64,000 bases of DNA, taken from assembly GCA_954871525.1 (NCBI GenBank), contig OX940860.1, positions 22,290,001 through 22,354,000 of the forward strand. The letters run 5' to 3'. The notes beneath the pieces were generated by a model, which was not told the DNA's origin, did no database searches, and saw only the letters and a program-made list of their open reading frames with translations. Below are positions 1-14,130 of the stretch, piece after piece; within the stretch, counting starts at the first letter, position 1; every line of letters begins with the position of its first letter. This DNA is from Parietaria judaica (Eukaryota; Streptophyta; Magnoliopsida; Rosales; Urticaceae). The position numbers were made by a program, and so were the translations under genes.

Positions 1-3000
1 ATATGTTCCCAATTCTTTTTGTAGCATAGTTTTACTTATAGCTAATAAAGTGTTACGGCCTTTTTCCAAAACAAAATAATAGGCTGAAAATTGATACTTT
101 ACAGTAACACCACTTCTATTAATTACTATACTTCACATTGATAAATCATTATTTATTAATTTCATGGAATTTTCTAATTTTTTTTAATAGGCGTGGCCCA
201 CGTCTATTATCGACCAAGGTTACAATGCACAATGCACTCTCGCATTGCTAGATATATTCAGTATAATAATATGTAGTACTATTGGCAAAGTTTACATATA
301 TGTAAAAAGGGCACTCATTTGAGTCCCATTGTGACCTCTTAAAGAGGTACGTAGCAGATTTAACACTAGGCCAAACAAACTTTGTTATATAATTTTCTAA
401 ATTCAACGAAGTATTTTTTATGATGAAGATGAAAATACTGTTGAATGATAAAGTTAAAAAACCAAGCAATGCCTAAGGTACCAATTTTTCATGTATTTAA
501 ATAAAACTTATTTTATAACACTAACTTAATTTGATGATTTTTATTTCCAAAGGTACCAAAGAAATATATTATTTAAAATTATTAATTTATGGAGTATAAA
601 TGTAATAAAAAAGTTCCACTCCACATCATTTTTTAAAACAAAACCCAACCGTGTTGACAAGAATTTACACGCAACAAATAAGAATTACAATATGCTTATA
701 AATTAAATAGCGATAAAAAAAAAAAAAAAAAAAAGCCCGAAATCAATTTTTAAACTGAATATCGAATTTGCCTTTCCTGATTATACCAATTATCGATTCT
801 AAACGGTCAAAACAATTTATTTTTTTCAATAGAAATAGAATAGCAATTAATCGGTAGCGCTACTCGGTTTTTATGAAGAAAAAAATAACTGCATTCAAAT
901 AGTACTTCTACCGCATATGAAATAATATAGATGGGAATCTATCAAATATTTCGTGGCCATTGCTTTCAAGATAAATAAAAATTAATTGATTTTTATGTCA
1001 TCTTCTTGCTAGTCATGATTCATAATTGATCTACATAGTTTAAAATCGATTAATGTATGCGTATTCTGTTCGTTCAAAGGTATTTTTTTTTGGAATCTTT
1101 AGTTAAATCTCTTAAAAATATCCGATTTACCACAAAACGAATACCGAATCTCGCATATTTGATCAATGCATTTTTCACACGAGCGAAATACCAAAAATAC
1201 CGTACTCGAGTCTTTTAATTGTAAAATATCGCACCGAATTTACCTTGCTCACCCACTAAAACTTGCATCTAATCACATACCATACTTTGCCATATTTTGA
1301 AATTGAAATTTTTAATCTCAATTGAGATAATTTTAACTCTCGTATTCGTAGAAAGCTTTTGTAATATTCTTTTTGCCTTTTTTTTTTTTTTTGAGCAATG
1401 AGAGATGGAATGCTTCATGTTTAAAATAAAAAATAAAAAATAAAAATGAAAACGTTGACAAAGGGAGGAAATACATACCAAGTGGAATCCATGGACTATC
1501 TGGCTCAGAACTCAGCGTATTTAATTATAATCCTGCAACAAAACAAAACTCCATGACAACAAATAAACTGTATAAACAAACTAAAATTGTACTTATATTT
1601 GACATGACATTTTATATTTGTCTCTCTTGATTTCCAAATACCAAAATCGCCACTTGAAATGTTATTCATGCCATTTTTTACCACTATTTTTCGTACGACT
1701 TCCACACAAAAATATTTGGGATTTCTTTTAAAAGAAACAAATTTATGGCACACATGAATTATGTGTTTGTTTGGCATGACACAATCGTAATACTACTGAT
1801 CATTTCAAGAAACTGCCTAAAAATAACTAAGCCAAATAGGCCGAGAATTACAAAAAAAGGCGTACGTGAACATTATTCAGACACGGGATTAGAGCCGTAC
1901 CAAAGAGAAGGTTCCCATTTTAAAGCAAATAAACGGACGCAAAAGACCATGAGAAAATATATATGTATAAATTAATTAATTTCATTTACGTTGAAAAGGA
2001 TAATAAATCTCTATACAAGTAAGTCATGTTTTCCAAAATTGATATGTCAGAATAAAAAACAGATGATTTACAGATTCTAAGGGGAGAAACTCATCTGCAA
2101 CATAGAGAAAGCTATAAGAATGCACATGGATCAGTAATTCATCTTCCCACGCCAACGCAAATCTCCGGATCTGAGCTTCCACCCGCCACCTGAGGAAGCA
2201 TTATGACTTGATATTAATTTACAAACGAATCCGGAGCTTCACCGACCTTCACGAAACTCAAATCTCCCTTCTTTCTAGATAGATTTAAGTTTTATGTCAT
2301 TAGCTATTTTTCGCATTAGCTTAAAGTCTCTTCATAGACCGAGGGATTACAACCTAACAGGCCGGGCCCAAACACGAAAATCTAATAACACAAACCCTAA
2401 AGCATGTTTAAATATATTTCAATAACACAATAGTAGACTAAATTATTTAACCTAATAAATCTATGAAAAATGTTACAAATGTAACAATTTCCTAAAAAGT
2501 ACAATATTTATGCTACAAAAGGCGCTAATCTATAAATGTGAGGAGAAATCTCTTGATCCCAAGGGGGGAGAAGGGTGCAAAAAATTAAAACTTTTAATCT
2601 ACGCAGTCGAGTGATAAGATCCAAACGCGACAACGATAATCAAAACACAGCAACAATCCAAAACGCAGCAAATAATCCAGTCAGCGAGAATTCACCAAGA
2701 CGATGAATCCCCTTTGTACTTTATTGAATGAAATCGAACAAGATAATGGGCCAATCCTTCGAGAGCGAGGTCCAAGGCTCTCCTAACGATGCAGAGAAGA
2801 ATTCGAGTCCTAAAACTATGCATAAAGCAAAACCTACCGCTGATTTGTGATGATTCTTATACGGCAGCCACAAACACTAATATGCTTAATTAATAAAACA
2901 TAAATAAAATCCTATATAAATAATCACATTATTTATTTAATAGCAAAATACATGTCTAACATTCAGCAAATCTATTTGCCAATTAATCTGACACTTAGGT

Positions 3001-3967
3001 TATTTGGGGCTTAATTGAGACGCTTAAAGAGAACAAGAGAACAAGCATTCAAGTTTAACTGGATAAAAAAGAAAAACTCTGGCCAATTTAAGACCTGTGC
3101 AAAGTCGCAGAGGCCGTCTAGTCATATTTACGAGTGCATGGAAGTCTTTTCTGCCTGAATATAAAGATATATCATTGTAAGCAACGTGTGTGACTAAATT
3201 CTAGTATGTTAGTGGTAAATACTAAATTTGAATAAAAAGATACATTTTGTATAATCATTTCAGAAGTAGTATAGAGAAGTCCTTGAACCAAGATGTACAA
3301 TGGTGGCGATATAGAGAAGGGTTGTCTTTTGCCGGGTAAAATATTTCACAGGTCCATGAATGAAAGCTTTAGTTTGTGGGATGATGAGTTTAAATTTTGA
3401 ATGACTGTATGAACATTTAACTTAAATAACTTCTACGAAAAATGCGGCACTTTAACGACTTCTCTTTAGCAAGCTTCCACCCAACATGAAAGTAATATAA
3501 CCAGCATAACTTTGCTTCATATTCCTCTTTACCATCTTATGTGAGAGGAAGCAAATGTGTCATACTTAAACTGTAGTAACAGCTTTATACCACCTATTCA
3601 ATTACAATGATATGATAACCTATCACATAAACAGGCACGTCTAGTAACGCTTATTTGTAAAAGCACAGCTACTTCACGCGGCTTACACTTTGTTAAGTGA
3701 AGATTTTTACTGTAATGGCACAATCTATTAAACCCTAGCAGTTGTTTTTTCGCTAATTAAAGACTGAAGCTAAACATGAGCGTAGAAGGTGATCTTACCT
3801 TTGCCACGTTGACTGCCAACTCAGCCTTGAAGGATAAATAAACCAGGAAAGAGAGACTGCAACGGAGTTAAATGAGAGCTCTAACTAGACAGATTATTAC
3901 GAGAAACTTAAGTCAATATTCTTCACTGGACATATATGTTAAGTACCGAATGGGACGACACCAAATT
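1..3967. other. AT-rich spacer 3' of the ATXR7-like gene
   Basis: I find no convincing coding sequence here; the open frames are short, AT-rich and lack family motifs. The stretch holds a reverse-oriented SINE copy near 178-385, an A-run at 716-734, and relics of dispersed repeats near 2280-2400 and 2740-2870. Relatives of these relics lie in introns of the beta-glucosidase, ATXR7-like and acetolactate synthase subunit genes. The right end should include the 3' UTR of the methyltransferase gene that terminates at 3968. Confidence 0.5.
178..385 (-). repeat. tRNA-derived SINE copy
   Basis: Read on the minus strand, the copy begins with an A-box-like TGGCCTAGTG and then a degenerate B-box region. 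The body is shared with copies near 12265, 15306 and 33002 (segments resembling ACATAT..GTAAA, TTGGCCAATA and GTGTCACCC), and it ends near an A-rich tail. Pol III boxes followed by a shared body and an A-rich tail are the usual plan of plant SINEs. Boundaries are approximate. Confidence 0.5.
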
Positions 3968-6900
3968 TCAATTCAACGATCCACGGCATCTGTGCAAAAA
4001 AAAAAAAAATTAAATCAAAAATTTATTTCAGAGCCATTTATAGATGAAATCCGGGTATGCACTTCTTGCCATGTCGCAACATAATACATGAAGACCCGAA
4101 TTTAGCTTTCTGTATAAAATAATGACTGAATTAAAAAGGCAAGCTTAAAGAAAAGAAAAAAAGAGCGCTACCTTTTAGCCCCACAATTGCAAGGAATTTT
4201 TCTCTCCTCCAAAGGAAACTTATAGTTATACGTAATCTCTTCACCAGCTACTATCTGTCGTTTTGCATAAATGAAGATTTTCTTTTGTCCCTCAACACTT
4301 ATAACTTTGGTGTAGCAATTAGGCTGGAAAGAAGAAAATAAGGATATATATAAATATGCATATATAAAATCAGAAAACTGATGACCAATATTATGCCAAA
4401 TTAACAATTGAAAACATGATTGATTGGATGTAGCTACCTCACAAGAATGATTTATGAATCTTGCAATCCCGCCACGCTTTGTCGCATCAACCTATGCACA
4501 TTGTAATACATATTCAGCAATATTTACCGTACTCAAAACCATGAGCAATTCCAATTGATTGTTTCACACATTAGACTCATTTAGAAAAGATGACTCTACT
4601 TATAATTTCAACCAGGCTATGCATATACAGGACAGAATGTGATGCAAAATTATACACATTGGTTCCAGACAAGCCATTTGGGTCGATTTATAGGACAACA
4701 CTAAGACCCGCATGCTTGAGGTTATAAATTTTTAAATTACATGAATATAACAAGAGGCGGTAGAGGGGGGAAATGGTAATTTGAATGAAAAAGATCTCAT
4801 TTTTGCTTTACTGACCACATAACCATCATCGAGCCTGAAAAGGTAACTGCTGCCAATTCCAATCTTTTCATAATGTCTTTCACGTATGTCGGATATCTGT
4901 AACATCATAGATGTAAGAACATAAATTCACAGAATAAGGATAGCACCTTCTCAACAGTGAAATACTAAGATATAACAAGAAAAATAGAAAAGCAAGGCAG
5001 AGATTAAATCATAACCAGTATTGCATGCATATATGCATATCAAATATATTTTTACCCGGGGACGGATCAACTCTCCCACATATTCTATAACAAAATCTTC
5101 AGCATCGATTGGTTCAAGCGCAACAATACCCCAATCGTGTATCTTGCTTCTCTGGAAACGGAGTTGCTTTTTTCTTGCCTAAAAAAGAATATAACGCTTA
5201 TTAGACCTTTGAAAGTAATAAAGGCACATTGCAAATAGAGCATATATCGTTCTTAAACCTTCAATTGAGAGGTTTTCAAAAGATCAGCCCCATCTGCAGC
5301 AGCGACAAGATTGCGTAATTTGGCTCTGTTTGTTCTAGCTGAGAGCGCCTTCCCATTTGTAAAATGTGTCATGTCGGCGTCAATTCCCAAATGCTTGGAT
5401 TTAACATATTTAACTCCTCTAATAGTCGCCCTTTCAGCAGGGCTTGCGCTAATGGACCACCTATGCCATTCCCAACCATTAATTGAAGTGCGAGCACAGC
5501 CATCAGATCGAGGGTAGGGACGTAATATCTTCGTTTTCCTGGGCTTGGTTTCTTTAACTTCAGCCCGCTTGGATGCTGCATGTTTGACAGACCCATTTTC
5601 GACTTTCAAAATTTTTTTCGAATGTGATGACGGGAAACCCTCAACTAGAAGTTTTCTCTTGGTCTTTGATCCCTTAGATGCTGCAAAAGAGAAACTCGGC
5701 ATGAATATACTACGAAACAAAATGATACGTATCTGGACGATTAAAGAACCAAAAACGCGTGGAAATAAATTGTATTGGTTGGAATTCACATGAACGGGAA
5801 CCCTCGTTAACTTTTATAGCAAACAGTTGGAAATCCAGTTTGATCCTTCGAGAGCACGGACATCGCTCTCCCTAGAGTCTGGACGGAACACAAACCGATG
5901 CAAATCTAAAACTCCCCACCCAAAGCATAAGTGACGCCTTTTATGATAGGTAATTTTGACCTACCTAACTTTTTAGAAGCTTTGTATAGTATTAAACTAA
6001 AAGCCTAAACTTAATTAAGACAATAAGTGATAAAATTCAATTAAAAAAGCACCTGCCTATCACAAACTACTGTGATGATGACCATATAGGAACTAAAAAG
6101 ATAATGGATGAGAAACAACGTACATTTATCTTCCTCAGCTTCAACAATATGGCCATTCCCACAATTTTTACAAGAGGCTGGAGTATGTGTTTTTCTAGGT
6201 TTAACATCCCCTTCAGTGGCACTGCCTAATAACATCATTAAAACATTCTGTCACGTTTAGTTCATCAATAGTAACATATTTGCTGAAAACAAATTAGGAC
6301 AAGATACGTACCCTCCACTCTAGACGAATTCCTCACTCTCCCATTGATATTCTTTGTTGGAGAATCATCACCGGGAACACTACTTTTCAGTTTCCCAATC
6401 TCTTTCTTAGACCTAGGAGCTGATTCTAATTTGGCCGTTTTTTTAAGAATCTTTTTAGAATTCACAGAAATACTATGAGTCTTGGCAGCCTCTATCACAT
6501 CCCCATATATACGCTCTTTTCTCAACTTTTCTGATTTGGGATGCTGTAACCGATTGTCAAAAGGAGTATCAACACGAGGCAAAGATGCAACCTTTTTGTG
6601 AGAATTCTTCGGGTGATGTGTGTTTTTCCCCACCGATGATGACGATTTTCCCAATTTAGAATAACTGCGAACTGCTCCTTCTGAATCTTTCTTCACCCGT
6701 TTCTGAGGAGTAGGAAAGATAAATAAAACACTCGGAGGAATGCTTTAATGCAAAATTGAAATAAGATGGAAGAAATATACCTTGTCAGGAAGGTTTTTTG
6801 AAGCACGCCATGAGGGAAGAAACTGCCGCATAGCATAAGCAATATATGAAGATTTTAATTCTCGGAGAACGTCCCCGTGCAACTTTTGACGGCACAATGC

Positions 6901-9458
6901 TGTGGCAACATATTCTCCAATTTTAGGCAACTGGCCACGACCATCGAATCCTGATGATCGAAATTTTCCAAGATTTGATGGATGAAAAGTTCTCTTTTCG
7001 CAGCCAGGTGCTGGCGGATCATTGCTTTTGTTGTTAACCGCCGAATCATCAGCATGTAAACACTGCTCCTTTAATAAAAGTGCAAATGAATTTAACAAAT
7101 GATTTCCTGATTCAGACTCGTGAGAATATTTTTCTACAGGCGATAGAGTTTCCGAAATATTGGAAACAGTCATCTGAGCAGATATTTCATCAGAAAATGA
7201 TTCAAATTTGTCACGTCTCTCCGATCTGTCGGGAATATTGACCTGTGTAACAGCACAAATATTTTAGCATGCTTCTCCTTTCGATCTTAGAACAACAGAA
7301 GATAAAGCGTGTCAAAAATATTTCAAAAAAAATAATTTCAACATTACCTCATCTAATTTGTCATCTCTTGACGAGTCATGTACCTTCTTTACTTCCCCCT
7401 CAACTATAGATTTGACATAATCGGTACACGATCTCATTGCAGATAGATGTAGTTCAGTTTCTAAATTATGCACAAGAGATTCAATGTTCATTGAAATACA
7501 ATCTGATGATGAGGCTCTCATTTCTTTAGGTGACTTTGATCCCGCAAATGATGAAGGTGATGTATTACTGAGATGGATACTGCCATCTTTCTTGATTCTC
7601 AACTGTCCAAAACAAGGAGGGTAATTGGGCATAAAGATTCTTGCTTCGTATTAAAAACAAAATGAGCAACCAAATAAACAGCACAAAAAATGAAAAGAGA
7701 CAACTTAATCAGAAATATGACAGCAACTTACATCAGACTGTTTCTCGGCCATCTTGATGTAATCACCAATTTCAGAAGAAGGCTTCCGAGACGCTGAGTG
7801 ACCAGACCAGACTTTTCTCTTTCTCCAGGAAGATGAAAACTCGGCAATGGTATCATAGAAGACAGCATTCCACATCACTTCCATGCAATAATCATACAGA
7901 ACCCCACTAAAAACGGTATGTGATCTTTGAAAATTTTCAATGCTTCCAATAGATTTGAGAATAGCTGAAGGTTGTGGATCCCCAATACTCTGCGCCTCTT
8001 CGGTAACATTGCAAGGCGTGGATATCTTGCACAAAGAAGCAGCAAATTTATGCTCTCTAATAAGTATCAGTAAAAGTAAAGGAAAAAAAAATCTTCCCTT
8101 GAAATGTTAAGGCTTTACCGTTTTTCCACCCAAAGACAGAGCCTTTGTTGCTTGATATACTGATTCATGCTTGATATGTCGCTGAGCTTTCTTTTCTTGA
8201 ACAAATTCAGCAATAACATTGCCGATGACTTCATCTAACACAACCCTACGGGCCGCTTTAATAATTCCGGAGTGCAGTTGCGAAGAAACTTCCTCAGAGG
8301 TTTTGGAAATAAATCTCGTGAAAGTTTCAGTTTTGTTCGCCCTGGCATCAGCAGTGTACACCGTTTCAGGAGTATTGATTTTCCAAGCACTTACTACTGA
8401 AAGCAATGTGTACGGCTTATGAATATCTTCAACATGGTATACCTGCATTAGTTAAAAACTTAAAATATTAAAATCCATCAATAAATTACCGACACAACGT
8501 AGAACATGATTCAAGGAAGTATAACTTCGTCTCGTCAACTCTAAATCTTAAGCCCGTGTAATAATCGTTGAGAATGAATGCGATGCTTTGGGAGGGCATA
8601 CTTCCAAAATAACTTCTAACAAAAAACTTTATAACATCCACTCTCTTCACTAATCATGAGAATCTGTAATACATATCCAACTTACCGTCACTGAATCTCG
8701 CAGATAACCGTATTGATGCCAGGGAATCAATTCTAAAAGCGAATGTGGCCCGTGCTTCTTCCCCGCGTCATCCTCATAAAACCAGCACAACTCCTTGCTT
8801 GACTGAAAATGTACACACAGAAAAAGAACTGAGTAATCTTAAATATTTACCACATACGAAAAGATTCAAAATACCTGCAACGTTTGCAATTTCTGCAAGT
8901 GCGTGAGTGCAGCAGCATCGGCTTGCGTATTCAGGTCAGAACCCGGCGGAAGTCCCAAACTTAGGAAGGAAAACCCGGTAGAGACGTGGTCAGGGAACTG
9001 TTTAAAATACTTCAACGGCACGGAATCGGCTAATTTCCCGTCGAGCAGAGGATAGACAGGGAGATCTTCCGGCAAAAATCCAGTGGATAAGCCGTCGTAG
9101 AGCTGGTCTTGGATGTAAGGACCGCACATCTGACCGCTTTCATTGACATACATCCACCCGGTCGGATTGGCACTGCCATTGATCGCGTGGGAGGCTCCAC
9201 CCGACTGCCCGCTCTCTCCGTTCGACTGGCAGCTCATCTCCAAAACCGAAGCCCCTTTTCCATCGAGATCGGGACAGTCACTGGACCGATCAACAAGCTC
9301 GCTCTTTGTGCACCTGATACAACCGGTAGGACAATCAGGCACCGAAGGAAGAGATTACGGAGGGAGAATCGAGAGCGTACCCGCGAGAAGAGCTCTGATC
9401 TTCGTGAAGAGGAGGCATGCGATTGACAGTGGTGACGATGGGATGAAGAGGACACCAT
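3968..9458 (-). CDS. ATXR7: ATXR7/SDG25-like histone-lysine N-methyltransferase (GYF + SET)
   Basis: This is a SET1/COMPASS-type H3K4 methyltransferase. Exons I can phase (minus, 5' to 3'): 9342-8875, 8802-8686, 8442-8119, 8025-7732, 7602-7348, 7242-6781, 6702-6312, 6225-6124, 5680-5259, 5178-5056, 4896-4816, 4491-4438, 4323-4172, 3989-3968. They join in one frame to about 1,088 residues, shorter than the roughly 1,420 I recall for Arabidopsis. The N-terminus has a GYF-like motif ([14 protein letters not shown]), and the next exon a related WFYEDD..KKHGP segment. The C-terminus has an nSET region, a SET domain with [11 protein letters not shown] and EEITYNY, and a post-SET CNCG..RCRGSLN end. 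Known role of the family: H3K4 methylation, FLC activation and flowering control. The start is uncertain: ATG 9458 (exon 9458-9381, then a short intron of about 70 nt) or ATG 9342. Confidence 0.9.
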
Positions 9459-10059
9459 TACATGCCGATCCCCCAAATAATAGCTGCGATCGAGGAGAAT
9501 GAAGGATTGGGATTTGGGGGAAATTGAGAGCTAGGGTTTGGGAAATTGATATTAGCTATTTTGGCTTGGACAAACCAGAATTGGTACCAAAATTAAGACT
9601 TGGGATATTAGAAGTTTAGCACTATGTTAAATGCCCTAACTATATGCAAGTAAATCACGTAGATTTTTTTTAATAATAATAAGAGAAATCATAGCTAATC
9701 GTTTAGATTGCGTTTTATCAAACATATGATTATAATTTTTAAAATAGTCAAATTCTATGATGTGGCATTAAGCTCTCATATATATATATATACCTATTTT
9801 GCCCTCACTATATTATTTACAGATTAATACTAATTAATAATTTATTTCCTATAAAACACACGTATAATTAACAATTTGTTGCAAAGTTCCATGATTTTAG
9901 GTATTAATTTGAAAAACCACCGGCTGTTTAATCATGTGTATTGTAATTAATTAGAATAAATGTTTATTTCCTATAACACATGATACGTAGAATCAATATT
10001 CAAGGGAGATTTTCAAACAATCAACGCATCTGTGCAACCGAGCTTTTTTCAAAAATTCA

Positions 10060-10570
10060 AATTTTGAATCATTTTCTCCATCGATCTTCTCTCTCTCTGC
10101 TCGAGACCATCGAAGCCAAGAAAGCCATGGCTCTCAATAAGCTCGTCGTCGTCCATGTCGTCGCTCCCAATCGTTGCTCATCTCGCGCCCCGCTACCGCC
10201 ATATCTAGTGGCACCCACGCCATCTCCAACTCATGTTCCTTCCTCAGCTTCATCGCCAAGCTCCGCTTCAATCAACACATCGCCGACCTGCGCCGAGCCG
10301 TCGTCGTTGTTATCTCTAACTAACCTGGTAAAATTTATTCTTTGTTTTTATTGGTATTTCGCGATCCTGAGATTGATCCCCAGAACTGTGTTCATGTCGC
10401 TTCTCGCCGGTTCAATTTTCGGTGACATCCAAGGCATGGCGCTTGAATCTTCAACTCCATCACTCCGATTGTCGGCGACGATCGGATCCACCGTGGCAGT
10501 GTCGGTGATTCATTGGAACCAGAGCACACGGAAGCTCAGATCTCCACCAAACGAGGTTCATTAATTCATG
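10060..10570 (+). pseudogene. Decayed SNARE-associated Golgi (VTT/DedA-like) protein fragment
   Basis: In one frame, residues encoded around 10370-10445 read IPRTVFMSLLAGSIFG, very close to the membrane-embedded IPGTxFMSLLAGALFG signature of plant SNARE-associated Golgi (VTT domain) proteins. A second frame upstream (about 10170-10320) gives a serine-rich stretch, then KLRFNQHIADLRR, which resembles the region preceding the VTT core in that family. The two parts lie in different frames with a stop between them, and the conserved C-terminal half is absent. I read this as a truncated, frameshifted remnant. The assignment rests on one strong motif and remembered family sequence. Confidence 0.4.
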
Positions 10571-12264
10571 TTGATTCGTGTTAAGATATTGTTAATTCAA
10601 CGTAAATTTACGTTAATTGTTTGTTAATTCATGTTTATTTGCGCTAATGTTTTATTAATTCATGTAATTTTACGTTAATTGTCTGCTAGTTTGTGCTAGT
10701 CTTCGATTTAATACACTCTAGATTCTTGTTAATTCGTGTTACTTCGTGTTAATTCAACAATGTTTGTTAATTCGTGTTTCTTCGATTTAATTTAATTCAA
10801 TAATGTATGAAATACGTGTTTATTTTAGTTTATTGATTCTCACGACCATCGACGTGATTATCCTCCTTGAACTTCTTCGAAATATAGTCGAAGATGGCGG
10901 AGCTGACGAGGAACATCTCTTCCCAGTAGAGACAAAGACAAAAAGGAAGGCTCCTGAGAGAACTACACTTCTTTAAAATGTTTTCCCAATTTGAATCATG
11001 TATTTTGGTTAATTTATAGTTTATGAATATAATGTTGATTTTTGTTTGTACCAGTATATATTAAATTTACACTTTGGTAATATACTTTGATTTTTGTTGA
11101 TTTTATGATTATTTATTGTTGTTAATGAATATTAGTAGGATATGCATTTTGGTCATACATTTTAGTTATTAAGAATTATTTTTTTAATGTTGGATTAGTC
11201 TACAATGTGATTTTTAGTTGAGATAGGTGAATGACATAATATTTTTGTTATTATTGTAAATGTACGTGAGTGGGTGTTAATACATCCACTAAGGCTGCAA
11301 AAAAGATTGAAAATAGATTTCAAAAGGCGTTGAAAATGTTTTGTTAATATAGTTGGAGCAATTATATGGAATTCGTTGCTGATTTTAATATCTACATTTA
11401 TTCCCTAAAGTTTTCCATATAAATAGCAGGTCATAACTGCATGATTTTAACACAACTAAACCATATCGATCGAGATGAATAAACCTGTAATACTGTCATT
11501 TATGAAAAAGAAGTACTATAATTTTCTATTATATTTTAGTAAAACCACAATAAAAATAATTCGTCAATGATAATCACAAAATAAACTCAAATTAACATCA
11601 AAATAAACTCAAATTAATACTAAAATAAACCCCAAAATACAATCTTTGGTTAATAAATGACGAGAAAATGGTCAAAATATTTGTTAATAAATGACGATAA
11701 AATATTACTCAAAATACATGTTATACTTTCCACGTTTTTAGTATAATCTGAAAATGGTCAAAGTGTATCCACGTATTGTTTAGTAGTCAATGATTTAGTT
11801 TTCTTTTCTATAGCATAATATTTTTTTTAATTATAATCTGAATTGATTTGAATATCCACGTAAATCTCATTTACTAATCAATATAATTTCAAAAATTGCG
11901 TGTAATCAATTTAATATATGTTTATTTGCTAACAAATAATTTATATATATATATTAAATTAATAATAAAAAAATTATATTATTAATTAATTATAAAGGTT
12001 AATTTCGTCATTTAATATCCGTTAATGTGGTTTATTGGCTATGTCACAAAATTAACCAAACAATTACTATTTTAACAATTTCAAAACATTAAGATGGCTA
12101 GTTAGCTTAAGCTCCCTAATAATAATTTATAACAATAATATCCAACTCATACTAATAGAAACCAATAAATCAAGTTAAAAATACAAAATTTTAATTTATA
12201 ACAATAATATCCAACAAATACAACTAAAATAAGTAACTTAATTATACTAAATTACTAACTAAAC

Positions 12265-12390
12265 AAGAGTGCCCCATTTACATATATGTAAATTTGGCCA
12301 ATAGTATCACGTGTTCTTACACTAAATATATATAATAATACGAGAATGCATTGTAACATTGGCCAATAATGTCACCCATTAAAAACTAAA
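12265..12390 (+). repeat. 5'-truncated SINE copy
   Basis: The body and tail match the SINE copies at 15306 and 33002: a GTGCCCC..ACATATATGTAAATTTGGCCAATAGTATCAC-like segment (with mismatches) and a GTCACCCATTAAAAA end. The tRNA-like head with A and B boxes is missing, which is typical of truncated insertions. Confidence 0.4.
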
Positions 12391-12489
12391 CACAATTTGG
12401 AACTTTAATATTTTTTGTTGCACAAAGTGAAATATGGTAACATTGGTAGATCTTAAAGTAAAAATCATAAAACCACATATATATATAAG

Positions 12490-12595
12490 GCAATAATTCT
12501 ACATTTGTTTACTTTCAGATCCACTATTTTTTTTTTTTTTCAATTTGTACGATACTAAAAACGTGGATCTGAAAGTAAACAAAAGTAGAATTACA
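12490..12595. repeat. Near-perfect inverted repeat (hairpin)
   Basis: Two arms of about 30 bp, roughly 12494-12523 and 12563-12592, are inverted copies of each other. Each contains the core TTTACTTTCAGATCCAC or its complement. They are separated by about 40 bp that include a T-run. Transcripts would fold into a strong stem. It could be a small foldback element; no gene is attached. Confidence 0.5.
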
Positions 12596-13080
12596 TATTT
12601 GTACATCAATATTCATCAAAACAACAAGAAAATTCAAACACAAACCTCAAAAATTGATGTTTGGTAGTTAACTCAAATTGTTTTCTATTTTCTTTATTCG
12701 GAATTCTGTAATTGTAGTGTAAATATTTTTTAGAGATGTTTTTAAATAACTGTTTGGTATAGATTTTTACTTTTTCATTTAAAAAAACTAAAAGAAACAG
12801 AATAACAGTTTGGTACGTAATTTTGTTTTTTTTTTTATATATTTGCAACATAAACACTCAAATGTATATAAAAAAAACTGAGTTTTATTATTTATCGGTA
12901 ATACGAGTTTTATTATTTATCGACAATAATACCAATTATTCAAAAAATAATACACACCAATTACTATCAACCAAACTATTTCTCTTAGAATAAGCCAATA
13001 TTTAATAAGTATTTTGCAAGCCTCTTTCCCTCTGTTCAACAAGTGGCCATTGAAGTGCTGCACCAAACAAGGAGCCTAAC

Positions 13081-14130
13081 CAAAGTTCCGAAAATCGCAA
13101 CTTTCGTTCGAAAATCGTTCGATTATCGCTGAAAATAGGCTTCTCGGTAAGTTATCTCCCTTAATCGTTTTCCTTTTATAGTTTTCGCGATTTTTCGAGG
13201 AGGAAAGTGAACAACTTTTCGTTTTAGGTTTTCAAGTGTTAAATTTCGAAAACTGGAGGACTTATCGCTAAATAACGAAAAGTCATTAGGTTTTTTCCGG
13301 ATTGTTGTATAATTGCGGCAAAAGTACACATGTTTCGGAAATTGTTGATTTGAGTTAGTTACTCGAATATTTTGATGTAATTTCGTTTTATAAAATTGTA
13401 TATAATTTTAAAACTAATCGGTTTGCATAATTTTTTTTTAATTTGAAGTTTTTCTGAATTGTGATATCATTGTGGCAAAAGTACACATGTTTTGGAAATT
13501 GTTGATTTGAGCTAGTTACTCGAATATTTTGGTGTAATTTTGTTTTATAAAATTGTATATAATTTAAAAAATAATCGGTTGGCATAATATTTTTTTTAAT
13601 TTGAAGTTTTCTAAAATATTGCGGCAAAAGTACAATTTTTAGCTAATTTGTTAAATTGAGCTAGTTGTTCAATCTTGTTTTAAATGAAATCAATTGTGCA
13701 GTGCATATTTTATATAAGAATAATTGGTGACTTGTAAATATTTATTTTGGTAAGTAAATAATAATTTATTTTACATATTTTGTAAAGTATTTGTAATTTT
13801 GTATGAGACTTAGTTTATGTTTGGCTACATTAGTATGAGACTTGGTTTGTGGCTTATATATTATATTTTGTAAGAGACTTTTATGTTTATATTTTGTGAC
13901 ATTAGTATTTTATGTTATGTTTTTAGTGTAAAATATGTGTGAAATTTTTTTTATAGGTTTTCCATCGATAAATTCATCGGCAAACGATTAATCCATCGAT
14001 AAGTTCGATAAGTTTCGATAACGGCAAACGATAATTTTTATAGGTTTTCCGTCGATAACGGCATCGGCAAACGATTAATCCATCGATAACGGCAAACGAT
14101 TTATCGGCCAAAACGACATTTTGATCCTTG
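13081..14130. mobile_element. Non-autonomous hAT-type element, 1,050 bp
   Basis: The element is bounded by a perfect 8-bp direct duplication, AGCCTAAC, at 13073-13080 and 14131-14138. Its ends are CAAAGTTC and, read inward from the right, CAAGGATC. The interior is rich in CGATAA/TTATCG motifs and contains internally repeated segments of about 165 bp (for example the GGCAAAAGTACACATG units near 13315 and 13473). There is no transposase frame. The 8-bp duplication and short terminal repeats are hallmarks of the hAT superfamily. It is related to the element at 42557-44227. Confidence 0.75.

Noticed and set aside
1505..1975. Open frames of 76-90 codons on both strands near the left end
   Set aside because: Composition is AT-rich and lysine/isoleucine/phenylalanine-biased, as expected by chance; no motif is present.
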